The notes beneath the pieces are model-generated. The model made no database searches and was not told where the DNA came from. It saw only the letters and a program-made list of their open reading frames with translations. The position numbers and the translations under genes were made by a program. From a virus, in the IMG/VR virus record IMGVR_UViG_3300050821_001307, positions 1 through 24,965 of that record: a stretch of 24,965 nt of DNA; one strand, written 5' to 3'. Positions 6,340-15,733 of the stretch are shown here, one piece after another (position 1 is the first letter of the stretch; every line of letters begins with the position of its first letter).

Positions 6340-8757
6340 CTAATGACCGATCGCGGAGCCGAGATTAGGGGCGCGCTGAGGGCCAGATTCGCCCGGTCCC
6401 CACCAGTAGCCCGAGCCCTGCTTTTTGGCGGCCTGCTCGGCCCGCCGGAACGACTGCCGATAGTTCGGATCGACCAGCGTTTGCAGCTTTTCCCAGAACA
6501 TCCGGTCGGTCGCCAACTTCGTGTAGAAGGTGGCCGGGCTGTGCCGCTGCAGCCCTTGAACGGCCTCCTTGGCGAAGCTGCCCTTGGAAGGTTTGCCGGA
6601 CTCGTCCAGCACGTTCCGCAGTGGCGCGGTGGCGGCGGAGAAGATGTCCGCTCCCATGCCCGGAATCGGTCCCGCCATCTGGCCGATCATGCTTGCCGGG
6701 CCTCGGTCGCCGTGGATGGCGGCCCCGAGCACGTCACCGTAGATGCCGCCGGCGCCGCCGCGCGCGAAGGCTTCCGCCCAGAATTTTGGGCTTTTCATGT
6801 CCAGCGGGTCTTTGCCGCCCACCACGGCCGCGGCCTGCAGCGACACCGCTCCGGCGGCCATACTCAGCCCCGTGAAGGCCAGCCCGCGCGCGACCCGGTT
6901 TTCCACAGGGCCATCGGTGAATATCCGCATCAGATGCGTCGTCATGCGCTCCATGGTGAATTGTTTATACTGGCCGAGCATCATCTGGAGCTCGCCGCCG
7001 ACCGATCCGGCCTGCGCACCGCCCCGCATCAGGGCTTGCGTGCGCGCGTCCGGCTGGTGGAACGCGAAGGCGGATTGCTCCTTGATCGCCGCCATCAGTC
7101 GCTCGGAAAGCGGCCGGTCGATCTTGGTGACGTCGAGATACTTTGCCCCGTTCGGCGCTATCCACGGATCGACCTTCCGCATCCTCTCCCATTCGTCCGC
7201 GGTGAAGCCGTAGCGGCCGAGGAAGTTATCGCGGAGCGTTGGTTCGAGATCGGCGAATTTCGATTTGGTCGCGTCCTGTAGCATGTGGAGATAGGAGATT
7301 TGCGCCCCGAGCCGGCCATTGGTCGTCCACCAATCCGCGCCGGTGGCCTTCACGATCTGACGCGAGACCTTCCGGACCAGGCCGGAGACGTTCAATTGAT
7401 CCTCGTATTTGCGCACGTTGTTGTTGATGAACTCGCCATAGCCGCCGGCTGAGACCTGAAGATGCTGCGCCACCTCGCGGGTCATCTTGCCGTCGAACAC
7501 ATGCGAGAGGATATCAAAGCCGGACATGCCATTGAAGTTCGCTGACATGAACGACATCGCGGTGTCGCCGGGAATGATGGTGATCGGCAGGTTGCGCAGG
7601 GATGCTACGCCTACAACCTCGCGCGCGCCGGCAAAGAATCGGGCATAGGCTTCATTGGCAACCGGGCTGCCGCGACCGCTGAGATTATCATAGGTCAGTT
7701 GCAAGGCGCGCGAGCTATCGAGCCATTTCACGCCGCGCGGCAGTGATGATCCCTCGCCTTCCTTCACCTTGCGCATCAGGGCGGCAAAGGTCGAATCCGG
7801 GTTCGGGCCGTAAATCTCATGCATGGCAATCGTGCGCGCCATGTTGTTGACGTGCTGGTCGACCGCGCCCATGATCTCGTTGCCGACGCCGTACTTGCCT
7901 TGCAGCTTCAGCCACGAATTTGCGCCCTCCGCTCCCGGCTGGAACTGGAACGTGCGCGCGTTCTTGGAGAATGGACCGTCATCGGCGCCGCCGGTCTTGA
8001 TGTCCGACCACGCCTTGCGCAGCATTTCGGAATAGTCTTGTGCGAAGGCGTAGCGGTTGGTTTCCTTGTCGAACAGTTTCAGGCCGCCGCTTGCGATCTC
8101 GTTGAGATGATCTCGGACATATTCGTCTTGCGAGAATTGCGCGACGCGGCTTGGCGACCAGTGCTGCGGCAATCGCCAATCTTCCAACTCGGCAAAGACT
8201 TTCCCGGCCATCCTCGCGCGATCCGTTCCCGCATCGATGACCTTGCCAAAGCCATCGGATACCGCCTCGGACAATTTGTCGCCGGTATCGACGCCGAACC
8301 GTTCCTTGATGAAGTTCGTCGCGCTCGTAAGAAGCTGATTGTCCTTGAAAAATCCCGTCTTGAATTTTTCCATCTCCGGGCCGAGCATTCCGAACAGCCA
8401 GTCTTTGACCGCCTTGCCCTTGTAGTCGATGTTCTCGCCCCGCGTTGCATCGCCGCGGGCGGTCTTGGTCAGCGTCGCCATCACGGTCTCGTTGATATTC
8501 TTGCCGGCGGCGACCCGACTCTCCAAATTCTGCCACGTCTTGACGCTTGCCGCGATCGCAATCTGCTTTTCGATGGCCTTGTCGCTCATCGCCTTGGCGG
8601 CGATCTGCGCGGCTGCTGCGTCGGCGCTTGCAGGACCTGCGACGGATGAATATTCAGCCTTGCTACGCTTGAAAGTCTCCAGCGCCTCGTCGGCGATCTT
8701 GCGCGTGATCTGCCCGGCAGCTACCAACTTCTCGATACATTCGGTGACGTTAGCCAT
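6340..8757 (-). CDS. Large putative internal virion/DNA-ejection protein, 805 aa
   Basis: A long, mostly helical protein with one Cys near its start (TECIEK). N-terminal helices lead into a large central helical region, then near the C-terminus hydrophobic Gly/Ala-rich stretches (GLAFTGLSMAAGAVSLQAAAVVGG; GPIPGMGADIFSAATAPL) that could insert into a membrane. This matches the last protein of podovirus ejection sets (position of T7 gp16), though sequence homology to T7 is not visible. The ATG at 8757 overlaps the upstream stop by 1 nt (TAATG); a longer start at 8790 would overlap that gene. It would be packaged in the head and delivered into the envelope at infection (family knowledge plus position). 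Confidence 0.75.
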   Translation of the reverse strand: MANVTECIEKLVAAGQITRKIADEALETFKRSKAEYSSVAGPASADAAAAQIAAKAMSDKAIEKQIAIAASVKTWQNLESRVAAGKNINETVMATLTKTARGDATRGENIDYKGKAVKDWLFGMLGPEMEKFKTGFFKDNQLLTSATNFIKERFGVDTGDKLSEAVSDGFGKVIDAGTDRARMAGKVFAELEDWRLPQHWSPSRVAQFSQDEYVRDHLNEIASGGLKLFDKETNRYAFAQDYSEMLRKAWSDIKTGGADDGPFSKNARTFQFQPGAEGANSWLKLQGKYGVGNEIMGAVDQHVNNMARTIAMHEIYGPNPDSTFAALMRKVKEGEGSSLPRGVKWLDSSRALQLTYDNLSGRGSPVANEAYARFFAGAREVVGVASLRNLPITIIPGDTAMSFMSANFNGMSGFDILSHVFDGKMTREVAQHLQVSAGGYGEFINNNVRKYEDQLNVSGLVRKVSRQIVKATGADWWTTNGRLGAQISYLHMLQDATKSKFADLEPTLRDNFLGRYGFTADEWERMRKVDPWIAPNGAKYLDVTKIDRPLSERLMAAIKEQSAFAFHQPDARTQALMRGGAQAGSVGGELQMMLGQYKQFTMERMTTHLMRIFTDGPVENRVARGLAFTGLSMAAGAVSLQAAAVVGGKDPLDMKSPKFWAEAFARGGAGGIYGDVLGAAIHGDRGPASMIGQMAGPIPGMGADIFSAATAPLRNVLDESGKPSKGSFAKEAVQGLQRHSPATFYTKLATDRMFWEKLQTLVDPNYRQSFRRAEQAAKKQGSGYWWGPGESGPQRAPNLGSAIGH

Positions 8758-10049
8758 TATTCCGCTGCCTCTTGAACCGGGTTGGCGCACGCCTGAATCT
8801 GTTCGGCGACCTGCTTATACTTGTCGACCTCGTCCACAGCCTTGTCGACGCTCATCATGACGTGGTTTCCATTCTCGTCCATGCCCGGAACCTGCACGTC
8901 GCCCATCGCGCGAGCCCGATCGATGTCCGCCCGGATCGCCTCTTGATGGTCCGGCGCGGTCAGCGTCTCGCGCATCTGGTCGGGCGTTTGCGTGATCGGC
9001 TGCGGGCCCTCCGGCGCTTTTACCTTGGGCGCGGCGGGCGCTTCAAAATCCAGCGGCAATTGTTCCGTCGGCATGCCTGATGGCGCTTCAAGGACGCGCG
9101 TGGCCTCGGCTGCCGCCTGCTGCAACTCCGGTGTGATTTGCACACTGACGTCAACCGGCCGCCCCGCCAGGATATCGTCGATCGTCTTGACCAGCGCTTC
9201 CCGGTGCGCGACCTCGCCCTCGACACCGGGGAACGGATTGGTGCTGGCGACGTTCGCCTCGCTTTCAATGACGTTTCCTGCGTCGCGGACAGACGTCGGC
9301 CAGGCCCCGGTCTTGACGCGGGTCCATGCGTTGCCGAGCGCCTTGGTGCCGCCGCCGAGGACCGCGCCACCGAGAAATGCCCCGCCGATCTCCTGCAATG
9401 GTGCGCCGCTTTCGGTATAGCCGGGCTGCACCTGTTCCTTGAAACTGTCGCTGGATGCCTCGATAGCCGCCTGCGAGGTGCCCGCCAGCGCGCCCCAGCG
9501 CAGCGCCGTGCCGAGGATACTGGCGCCGCCGGTTTCCGGAGCCACGGCCAGCGCGAGGATGTTGATCGGGTCCGCCGCGGCACTACCCGCGCTGCCGAGG
9601 AACGAACCGACCGAGCCGCCAAAGGTCTTTTCGCCCGCGCTCAATTGCTGATAGGTCCGGTGCGCAGCCTGAGATTTGGCCACCGCGCGCTTGTCGATCT
9701 CGTCCTCGCTCAAGGGGTTAAGGTCGAGATCCGGGTAGCTTTCCTTCAACTTGGCGACGCGCTCATTGGCGGCGTCAAAATCCGTCACCCCGGTCTGCCC
9801 GCCGCCCGCCACGTCCGGAGTGAATTCCTTGGAAAGATCGTTGCCGGTTTTCTGCCTGATCTCGTCGATATAGTCGCCGAGCACGGCCGACCGCGCATTG
9901 CTCCGCGCGATCGACTGGGAAAATAGCTGGCCGTCGCTCCACGCCGCGCGCAGGTTTTCGTCAAAGCCGGACGGCAGACGTGTTCCCTCGTTCGGCTGGA
10001 TCTTGGCCGCCTGATCCTGATCTCCCTGATAGAGATCGAGGAAACTCAT
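8757..10049 (-). CDS. Putative internal virion/ejection protein, 430 aa
   Basis: Starts MSFLDLYQGDQDQAAKIQP. A soluble helical N-terminus (residues 1-145) is followed by a long Gly/Ala-rich hydrophobic region (about 145-245: GSVGSFLGSAGSAAADPINILALA, GGAFLGGAVLGGGTKALG) typical of ejection proteins that line or cross the envelope. A Pro-rich linker (about 340-360) and an acidic helical tail ending VQEAAE complete it. It overlaps the upstream gene by 4 nt (ATGA) and the downstream gene by 1 nt, so the ejection genes are translationally coupled. No enzymatic motif is seen. The role is inferred from the gene order nozzle, gp14-like, lysozyme-containing, this gene, 805-aa protein. Confidence 0.75.
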   Translation of the reverse strand: MSFLDLYQGDQDQAAKIQPNEGTRLPSGFDENLRAAWSDGQLFSQSIARSNARSAVLGDYIDEIRQKTGNDLSKEFTPDVAGGGQTGVTDFDAANERVAKLKESYPDLDLNPLSEDEIDKRAVAKSQAAHRTYQQLSAGEKTFGGSVGSFLGSAGSAAADPINILALAVAPETGGASILGTALRWGALAGTSQAAIEASSDSFKEQVQPGYTESGAPLQEIGGAFLGGAVLGGGTKALGNAWTRVKTGAWPTSVRDAGNVIESEANVASTNPFPGVEGEVAHREALVKTIDDILAGRPVDVSVQITPELQQAAAEATRVLEAPSGMPTEQLPLDFEAPAAPKVKAPEGPQPITQTPDQMRETLTAPDHQEAIRADIDRARAMGDVQVPGMDENGNHVMMSVDKAVDEVDKYKQVAEQIQACANPVQEAAE

Positions 10050-12961
10050 GGTTGAACCACGGGCGACGATGGCGGCGTGGCGCCGAGCGGCCGGTTGCGC
10101 AGGTCAAGCATGAACTTCGTCGGGGCTTCCGTATTCGCGCCCTGATAGGCGTAGACCGGCCGCATCGGGTCGTTGCCGAGCTTTACGTAGTAGCGGCCAT
10201 CGCCGACGCTTTCGAGGGTGGCGGCATTGCGCAGATAGTTGGCGTCCACCTTCTCGCCGTTGAGCGTCGACACGCCGGCCAGGTCTGTGTCCGTCAGACC
10301 GTACATAGTCTTATCGAAGATGGCCTGCGGCATTCCGCGTTGCGGTGCGATCAGTTTGCCGCCGTTGTGCTCGAGCACGCCGCCGGTGACGTCGTCGACG
10401 GCCCGCTGCAATCGGTCTTTGTCGAGTTTACCTGACGTATCAGCGGCTTGCGCGGACAGGTCGGCATAGCGGGCCTTCACCATGCCCTGCGCCACGGCAT
10501 AGGGTCCGGCCGTGTCGGTGCGCGCGGCGAGCCCGAAGGTGGAGGCTGGGACGCGCTTGTCGAATTCCTGGTCGAAGGCTGTGGCCTCCGCGCCCTTGGC
10601 TGGGATGTAGCCCTTATCGAGGGCGATCGCCGACTGCCCGCGGAAGATGCTGGCGCCGATCTCCGGGGCGGTTTTCATCATGCCGCCGGCCGCGGCCCCG
10701 ACCATCATTTGCGGGCTGTCCTTGCCGATCGCAGCCAGGGTCGCGTTGCGGGTTTCCTCCGGCAATTGGGCGATCGCGCCGTAAATCCCGGCCTTGACGG
10801 CTGGATCCGGATTGGCCAGCGCAACCTTCGCCTGCGCCACTTCCTGGCTATCCAGCGCCGACAGCGGGCCGGTTTGCCAGTTCGCCGCGCCGGTCTGGGC
10901 GATCTGGGCCCGCATCTTCAGGCCGGCAATCAGGTTGTCCGGATGGGCGAAATCCAGCGGCGCCGGCGTCTTGAACTTGTCCGGAAAGTTGGCAACCGTG
11001 GTGGCGACCGGGTCGCTTTCGAGCCCCTTCTGGATGGCCTGCGTCTTGGCCTGAAGCTGTTTTTCCACAAGTTCGGCGCCGGGCGTGGCCGTCCCCGCGG
11101 CCTGCTGCCGGCGCAGCTCGAGTTCGAGCGATGCCTGCTGGGCGACCGGAAGCTGGCTGATGCGCTGGACCTTATCGATCACGTCCATGTCGCGAGCGAT
11201 CTTGGCCTGCAGGTCGATGTTGTTCGTGGCGCGCGCCGCGTCCAAAACCTTGGTGACCTGATCGTTGGAGGGTCCGCCGCCCTTCCCGGACGACCAGTCG
11301 TCCATGACCTGCTTCCATTCCTTGGTTGCGGCTGTGCTTTCCGCGGCCGTCCGGTTGGCGATCAGCCATGAATTCACGCCGGGCCCACCGGAACCATCCG
11401 TCGCTTGGCCGGCAAAGACACTGCGCGCCAAGGCCTGCCGCTGTACGTAGCCGAGTCCGCCGGCGGGGTTTTGTGGGGTGTAGCCCGCTGGACGCTCGTA
11501 ATTGATGAACGCCTGGGCGGCCTCCTCTGGCGTCCGGGCGCCCTGCAATTTGGCCAGCGTCGCCGCCTCCGGGCCATGCAATTCCCGGTCGATGAACTCG
11601 AGTTGCGTCTGGAAATCCCCGGCCGGCTTGCCGACCGAAGCCGCATATTGCCGCAGTGCGGTAAGACGCTCATTGTGGAATTGGGCAAGCCCCGCTGACG
11701 TGCCGCTGTCCCCGACCGCGAGGGGGTTAACGCCGGACTCATGGGCCAGGTTTCCGACGATGCCGGCCGCCTGTTCGGAGGTGTAGCCCTTGCCGGTGAA
11801 GAACTGATAGGCCGATTTGGCAGCTGCCGCGCCCCGGATGCTGTTCAATTCCTGGGTCTGCTGGTCCAGCGGCATCCGGCCGAAATCGTCGTGCAGATCC
11901 TTGTGGGCAAAGGCCGCGTCGACCATGGCGATGCCGGCGGGGTAATTGGCCGCCTTGAACGCCTGCCGGACGCTCTCGACCTCGTCGGGCTGGATGCGCT
12001 GGCCGAGGCTGGCGGCTGTGGATAACTCTCGAAACGCAGTGCGCGCCTCCCCAATATCCTGATGCCGGATCGCCTCGTTCGCCCGGATCTCGCCCATAGC
12101 GTGGCTGAAAAAGCCCTGCCGCTGCGCCTGCGTCAGCTTGTAATCCGGGTTGGTCAGGACGTCCTTGGCGGCGTCGACCGCCGGCTGGTAGCCCTGTTGC
12201 TTGTAGACTTGGTCGACGTGATAGAGGTTCCGCGCCCCGGCCAACTCTCCCTGGAACTGTGCAATATCAAGATCGTGTTGTTCCTTGGTGTAGGCGAGGC
12301 GCGGATTCTGGAGCTTCTCGTCGAGCAGCGTCGTGTACTTGCCGAGCAGCCCTTTCATGTCGGGCGAGTTCATGTCGACGCCCTGCCGGGCGAGCGCGAC
12401 CGCGTCGTCGGTGGCCGAATTGATCTGCGCCGTGATCGCGCCGTCGGCCTTCTTCAGGTCGAGGCTTTCCTTCTCGTTGAGCAGCCCCTTGTAGGTTTGC
12501 GTCGTGGTGCGGTCGATCACCCTGCCCAAAGCCGTCCCAACTTCAGGCCCGGCCGCGTTGGTCATCTGCTCGATTTGCTTGCGCTTGAAGCTGTCGGCCG
12601 CCGTCAGGTAGCCCTGCGGATCGTCACGGAATTTCGTCCGCAGTTCGATGTCGGCCCGCTGCGCCGCGCCATCGGCTTCCGCCAGTGCCCCGACCTTGAC
12701 CGCGCGCGCGTAAGCCTCGCCGGCCGGGCCGAAGATCGGCGCCTTCTCAACCTGGATATTGCCCTGATCATCACGGGTGACGGCCTTGGCGCCGGCCTGT
12801 TCGGCTGCTGGGATGGAGACCGCCTCAAGCCCCTGACCGAGCTTGTCTAGGCCGCGGGCCAAACTCTCATAGGGCTGCGCGATGTCGGCACCGGACAGGC
12901 GAGATTGCGGCGCCTCCGATGTGACGATTTTCTCCGTCGATGCCGGGATAAGGCTTGCCAT
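10046..12961 (-). CDS. Virion ejection protein with central tail-lysozyme domain, 971 aa
   Basis: Residues about 382-510 form a phage tail-lysozyme-like domain: AYQFFTGKGYTSEQAAGIVGNL, then AHESGVNP with Glu408 as the likely catalytic acid, SAGLAQFHNERL, and FIDREL. It probably opens peptidoglycan during genome entry. The flanking regions (1-380 and 520-971) are long, helical and coiled-coil-like, and I see no Cys in the protein, in contrast with the exported block. This agrees with internal virion proteins that carry a muralytic domain (T7 gp16 carries one, at its N-terminus rather than in the middle). The ATG at 12961 overlaps the upstream stop as TGATG; the GTG at 12964 would be one codon longer. 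Coupled by ATGA to the 430-aa gene. Confidence 0.85.
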   Translation of the reverse strand: MASLIPASTEKIVTSEAPQSRLSGADIAQPYESLARGLDKLGQGLEAVSIPAAEQAGAKAVTRDDQGNIQVEKAPIFGPAGEAYARAVKVGALAEADGAAQRADIELRTKFRDDPQGYLTAADSFKRKQIEQMTNAAGPEVGTALGRVIDRTTTQTYKGLLNEKESLDLKKADGAITAQINSATDDAVALARQGVDMNSPDMKGLLGKYTTLLDEKLQNPRLAYTKEQHDLDIAQFQGELAGARNLYHVDQVYKQQGYQPAVDAAKDVLTNPDYKLTQAQRQGFFSHAMGEIRANEAIRHQDIGEARTAFRELSTAASLGQRIQPDEVESVRQAFKAANYPAGIAMVDAAFAHKDLHDDFGRMPLDQQTQELNSIRGAAAAKSAYQFFTGKGYTSEQAAGIVGNLAHESGVNPLAVGDSGTSAGLAQFHNERLTALRQYAASVGKPAGDFQTQLEFIDRELHGPEAATLAKLQGARTPEEAAQAFINYERPAGYTPQNPAGGLGYVQRQALARSVFAGQATDGSGGPGVNSWLIANRTAAESTAATKEWKQVMDDWSSGKGGGPSNDQVTKVLDAARATNNIDLQAKIARDMDVIDKVQRISQLPVAQQASLELELRRQQAAGTATPGAELVEKQLQAKTQAIQKGLESDPVATTVANFPDKFKTPAPLDFAHPDNLIAGLKMRAQIAQTGAANWQTGPLSALDSQEVAQAKVALANPDPAVKAGIYGAIAQLPEETRNATLAAIGKDSPQMMVGAAAGGMMKTAPEIGASIFRGQSAIALDKGYIPAKGAEATAFDQEFDKRVPASTFGLAARTDTAGPYAVAQGMVKARYADLSAQAADTSGKLDKDRLQRAVDDVTGGVLEHNGGKLIAPQRGMPQAIFDKTMYGLTDTDLAGVSTLNGEKVDANYLRNAATLESVGDGRYYVKLGNDPMRPVYAYQGANTEAPTKFMLDLRNRPLGATPPSSPVVQP

Positions 12962-13455
12962 CACGCCGCCGCCGTTCCGCTGCCGCCGCCCTTGAACAGG
13001 CCGGCAGCCCCACTGATGCCCTTCAACAGCGTCCCGGCGATGCCGAGATCGCCGCCGAGCAGAGCGTCGCTCGAGGCCTTGCGCAGATAGGCGGCATTGC
13101 TTTCATCGGTGCGGGCCTGCTGCATGATGTTATCGACCGTGATGTCCTTCTGCTCGGTGCCGACCTCTTCGACAAAATCATGCACCGCGTTCCCGCTTGG
13201 CGAGTTCGGATCGGTGCGGTTGGCCGCCCTCACGGCATCGATATTGCCGAGCGTCATGGTCAGGTTGCGCGTCATCTGCGCATTGGTCTGCGTCGCCTTG
13301 AGCTCGCCATAGGTCGCGGCCTGCTCAAGCTGCTGAGCCTTGAAATTGTCGGCGGTGGCCGTTCCCGCCGCAGCCACGCCCTGACTGGCCGCAGAAAAGC
13401 CGGCCGAGGCTATCGATGTCGCGGCAGCAATGCCGAGGGTTACTGGATCGCCCAT
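12961..13455 (-). CDS. Small internal virion protein, gp14-like, 164 aa
   Basis: Starts MGDPVTLGIAAATSIASAGF. A short Ala/Ser/Gly-rich hydrophobic N-terminus is followed by a helical coiled-coil-like body (QQLEQAATYGELKATQTNAQ; EEVGTEQKDITVDNIMQQ) and a Gly-rich C-terminus (LFKGGGSGTAAA). Size, composition and position between nozzle and lysozyme-bearing ejection protein agree with the smallest member of podovirus ejection complexes (T7 gp14). The ATG at 13455 has a GAGGAT Shine-Dalgarno sequence 7 nt upstream and begins 10 nt after the nozzle stop; the longer frame to 13494 would overlap the nozzle gene. No Cys. The role is inference from order and composition. Confidence 0.75.
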   Translation of the reverse strand: MGDPVTLGIAAATSIASAGFSAASQGVAAAGTATADNFKAQQLEQAATYGELKATQTNAQMTRNLTMTLGNIDAVRAANRTDPNSPSGNAVHDFVEEVGTEQKDITVDNIMQQARTDESNAAYLRKASSDALLGGDLGIAGTLLKGISGAAGLFKGGGSGTAAA

Positions 13456-13465
13456 TAGATGATCC

Positions 13466-15718
13466 TCATATGCTTGCCTCAATTCCGAATTCACTGATTT
13501 GAAGCGGACCCGGAGTATCCTTGATGACCGCGACGCGCGGATCGAAATAGCGGCCGAGCGGGCGCCAGCGCTGCGCCTCCTCGCGCTGAAACGGCGCCTT
13601 GGTCGGATCGTCGTCCTGGTTATAGGTCGTGACGCGATGCTGGTTCATGATGGTCCCGAGCGCGGGCTGGTTTGGCCCGACTGGTCCGGAGAACAGCCGC
13701 GCCATCAGGAAGCCCGTCGAGTTGACGACATAGACCGCCATCCGCGACACCCGCCGCTTGAACATCCGCTGATGCACGCTCTGACCGGGTTGCGCGTCGG
13801 GTACGAACGGCTCCAGCGTCGATGTCCATGGCTGTCCCGCAGTCAGCGTCGCCACGGTGAAGTCCTCGCCCGCATTGTTCTGCGCGATCAGGTTTCCATT
13901 GGCGTCGATCTGATAGGTGCCTAACACACGCGTAGCCTGGTCCATCAGCGTCACCGTCTGCGACGGGATGAACCATAACGGACCCTTGCCGCCCGGTGGC
14001 GTAAACGCCGACGGCAGGTTGTTCACGAGCAGCGCGCTATCGAGAAATTGCCCATCGTCGAGGATTTCGCAGATGCCGGTTCCGAAATAGCTGGAGGAGA
14101 AAATGACGTCGGACCCGAGCGCGGCTACCCAATTGACCGTAGCCCCGCCCGACCACGGCGCCCATCCGACGAGCGAATCGTTCTCGACCCCCTTGGCCGT
14201 GTACTTGCCAACCGCGATCGAGCCGTTGCTGTTGAGCACGTAGGCATAGCGCCCGGTGAACGTACCGTCAGCATTCGGCGCGGCGATGGTGACAATGCCG
14301 GGGAATAGATGGCCGTGGAACTGGCTGATCGATCGGGTGTTGAACGGCCTCTGATAGGCGCCCGTGGCAATGACGGCCATCATGCTGATGCCGCCGGCGC
14401 CAGCATACAAAATCAATTCCTGCGCCGCTCGCGGCTGCACCGCGGCCGATCCATCGCTCGACAATATCTGAAATGAAACGCTGCTCGGCGTCAGCGGATT
14501 GGTGGCGTTGATCGGAATATAATAAACCTTCTTGTCGCAGAAAACGAATTCCGAACTCTCCGGGCCGGGCACGACATAGCGCACCTGCACCTTGTCCGGA
14601 GCAATCTCGAATATGGAATTGGAAGGCAGCGCGCCGGTGAACAGATCGGTCGGATTATTGATCGCCGACCATACGATCGCGCCGGGCACGCTCGGAAAAT
14701 CGCAGAAGCCGAGCCGGAATTGATCGACGAAACACGACGCCGGAAATCCCCGGAACGTGTTCATCACCTCTTCGTCCCATAGCGGAATAGCTTGGGGTGT
14801 GATGCCAACAAAGCCAGTTGCAATCGCAGAACCGGACGGGCCAACAATGCGCTCGGTTGTGAAACCTGAATTGTTGATATAGGTGACGTTGATGGCATTC
14901 GGCGGGGACAGGGCAGCAATATATGCTTGAGCGCCCGAGACCGCGCCATTAACTACCTCGCCAATCCGGAATGAATTTGTGACATCGACGCCGAACTGAA
15001 TTTGAATGGATTGAAGAAAAGGTTCTTCGACCGTCACGACGCCGACCGGGTTGATCGACCCTCCCCCGTAATTGGTAATGAGGCATTGCCTACCGTTGAA
15101 TCTCAGTCTCGACCCGATCATGGCGGCGGTGAAATAATTCTGCGAAGCAGTCAGGTTGACGCTGCCAGTCAATCCGGCCGGCTGCATCGTGACGCCCTGC
15201 GCGGAGATGCGAAAAAACGGTGTTCGCTTCTGGTTTGCGATCAGCGCCTCGTTGTAGTCGGCAATGCTCCATGTCGAGGCACCGTCCCACGTCACGACCT
15301 GGGGCCGCATCGAATGGCCGAAGCAGATGTAGATCGACAGATTGAAGATCGCAAAGACGATGGTGTTAAGGTTGTTCGACGCCCATGGCAGCGCCGCGCC
15401 ATTGCCCTGCAACGTGAATGTCTGTACGACCGCGCCGGAGGAATTGACGACCTGAAGTTTGCCGGCGGAAAAAACCAACTTGAAGATGGCGCCGGCCGTC
15501 ATCGTCACTTCATCGACGCGGCTAACGGCGGCGGTCAACGGGAACAAGGCGGTCTTGCCAGGCCTGTTCTGCACGGCGTTGGAATTGAGGATGCGCCAAT
15601 TCTGCATCTGCCGCATGCCGCGCTGGCGGGCGACATTCTCGTCGGCGCGCTTTAGCGCAACGTCGATCTCACCCGCGGAGAAATCTCGCTGCGCGCCCGT
15701 GATTTTCGGGATGGCCAT
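13466..15718 (-). CDS. Tail nozzle protein (T7 gp12/tail tubular B-like), 750 aa
   Basis: The N-terminus shows the signature of podovirus nozzle proteins: FSAGEIDVALKRAD, then NWRILNSNAVQNRPGKTALFP, where an early 'FsaGe..' motif and a 'RPG' loop open the beta-propeller. The remainder is beta-rich and includes DQFRLGFCDFPSVPGAIVWSA (typical 'R..f...p..i..S...n..d' propeller blade) and RPLGRYFDP at the end. It would form the hexameric nozzle below the adaptor ring. The ATG at 15718 has a GGGGAGG sequence about 5-6 nt upstream. The gene follows the gp11-like adaptor by 15 nt, the usual order. Assignment is from motif pattern and gene order. Confidence 0.85.
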   Translation of the reverse strand: MAIPKITGAQRDFSAGEIDVALKRADENVARQRGMRQMQNWRILNSNAVQNRPGKTALFPLTAAVSRVDEVTMTAGAIFKLVFSAGKLQVVNSSGAVVQTFTLQGNGAALPWASNNLNTIVFAIFNLSIYICFGHSMRPQVVTWDGASTWSIADYNEALIANQKRTPFFRISAQGVTMQPAGLTGSVNLTASQNYFTAAMIGSRLRFNGRQCLITNYGGGSINPVGVVTVEEPFLQSIQIQFGVDVTNSFRIGEVVNGAVSGAQAYIAALSPPNAINVTYINNSGFTTERIVGPSGSAIATGFVGITPQAIPLWDEEVMNTFRGFPASCFVDQFRLGFCDFPSVPGAIVWSAINNPTDLFTGALPSNSIFEIAPDKVQVRYVVPGPESSEFVFCDKKVYYIPINATNPLTPSSVSFQILSSDGSAAVQPRAAQELILYAGAGGISMMAVIATGAYQRPFNTRSISQFHGHLFPGIVTIAAPNADGTFTGRYAYVLNSNGSIAVGKYTAKGVENDSLVGWAPWSGGATVNWVAALGSDVIFSSSYFGTGICEILDDGQFLDSALLVNNLPSAFTPPGGKGPLWFIPSQTVTLMDQATRVLGTYQIDANGNLIAQNNAGEDFTVATLTAGQPWTSTLEPFVPDAQPGQSVHQRMFKRRVSRMAVYVVNSTGFLMARLFSGPVGPNQPALGTIMNQHRVTTYNQDDDPTKAPFQREEAQRWRPLGRYFDPRVAVIKDTPGPLQISEFGIEASI

Positions 15719-15733
15719 TTAGCCTCCCCGATC

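Noticed and set aside
5911-7281. 456-residue open frame on the plus strand
   Set aside because: It is antisense to the tail fibre and the 805-aa ejection gene, is Arg/Gly/His-rich without a recognisable domain, and has no Shine-Dalgarno sequence; it is a by-product of high-GC coding DNA on the other strand.
10448-12850. Long plus-strand frames of 260-310 residues
   Set aside because: They lie antisense to the lysozyme-bearing ejection gene with Arg/Leu/Gly-rich compositions and no domain; the minus-strand gene has clear motifs and coupled neighbours.
12961-13494. Longer start (13494) for the gp14-like gene
   Set aside because: It would overlap the nozzle gene by 29 nt, while the ATG at 13455 has a good Shine-Dalgarno sequence and no overlap.
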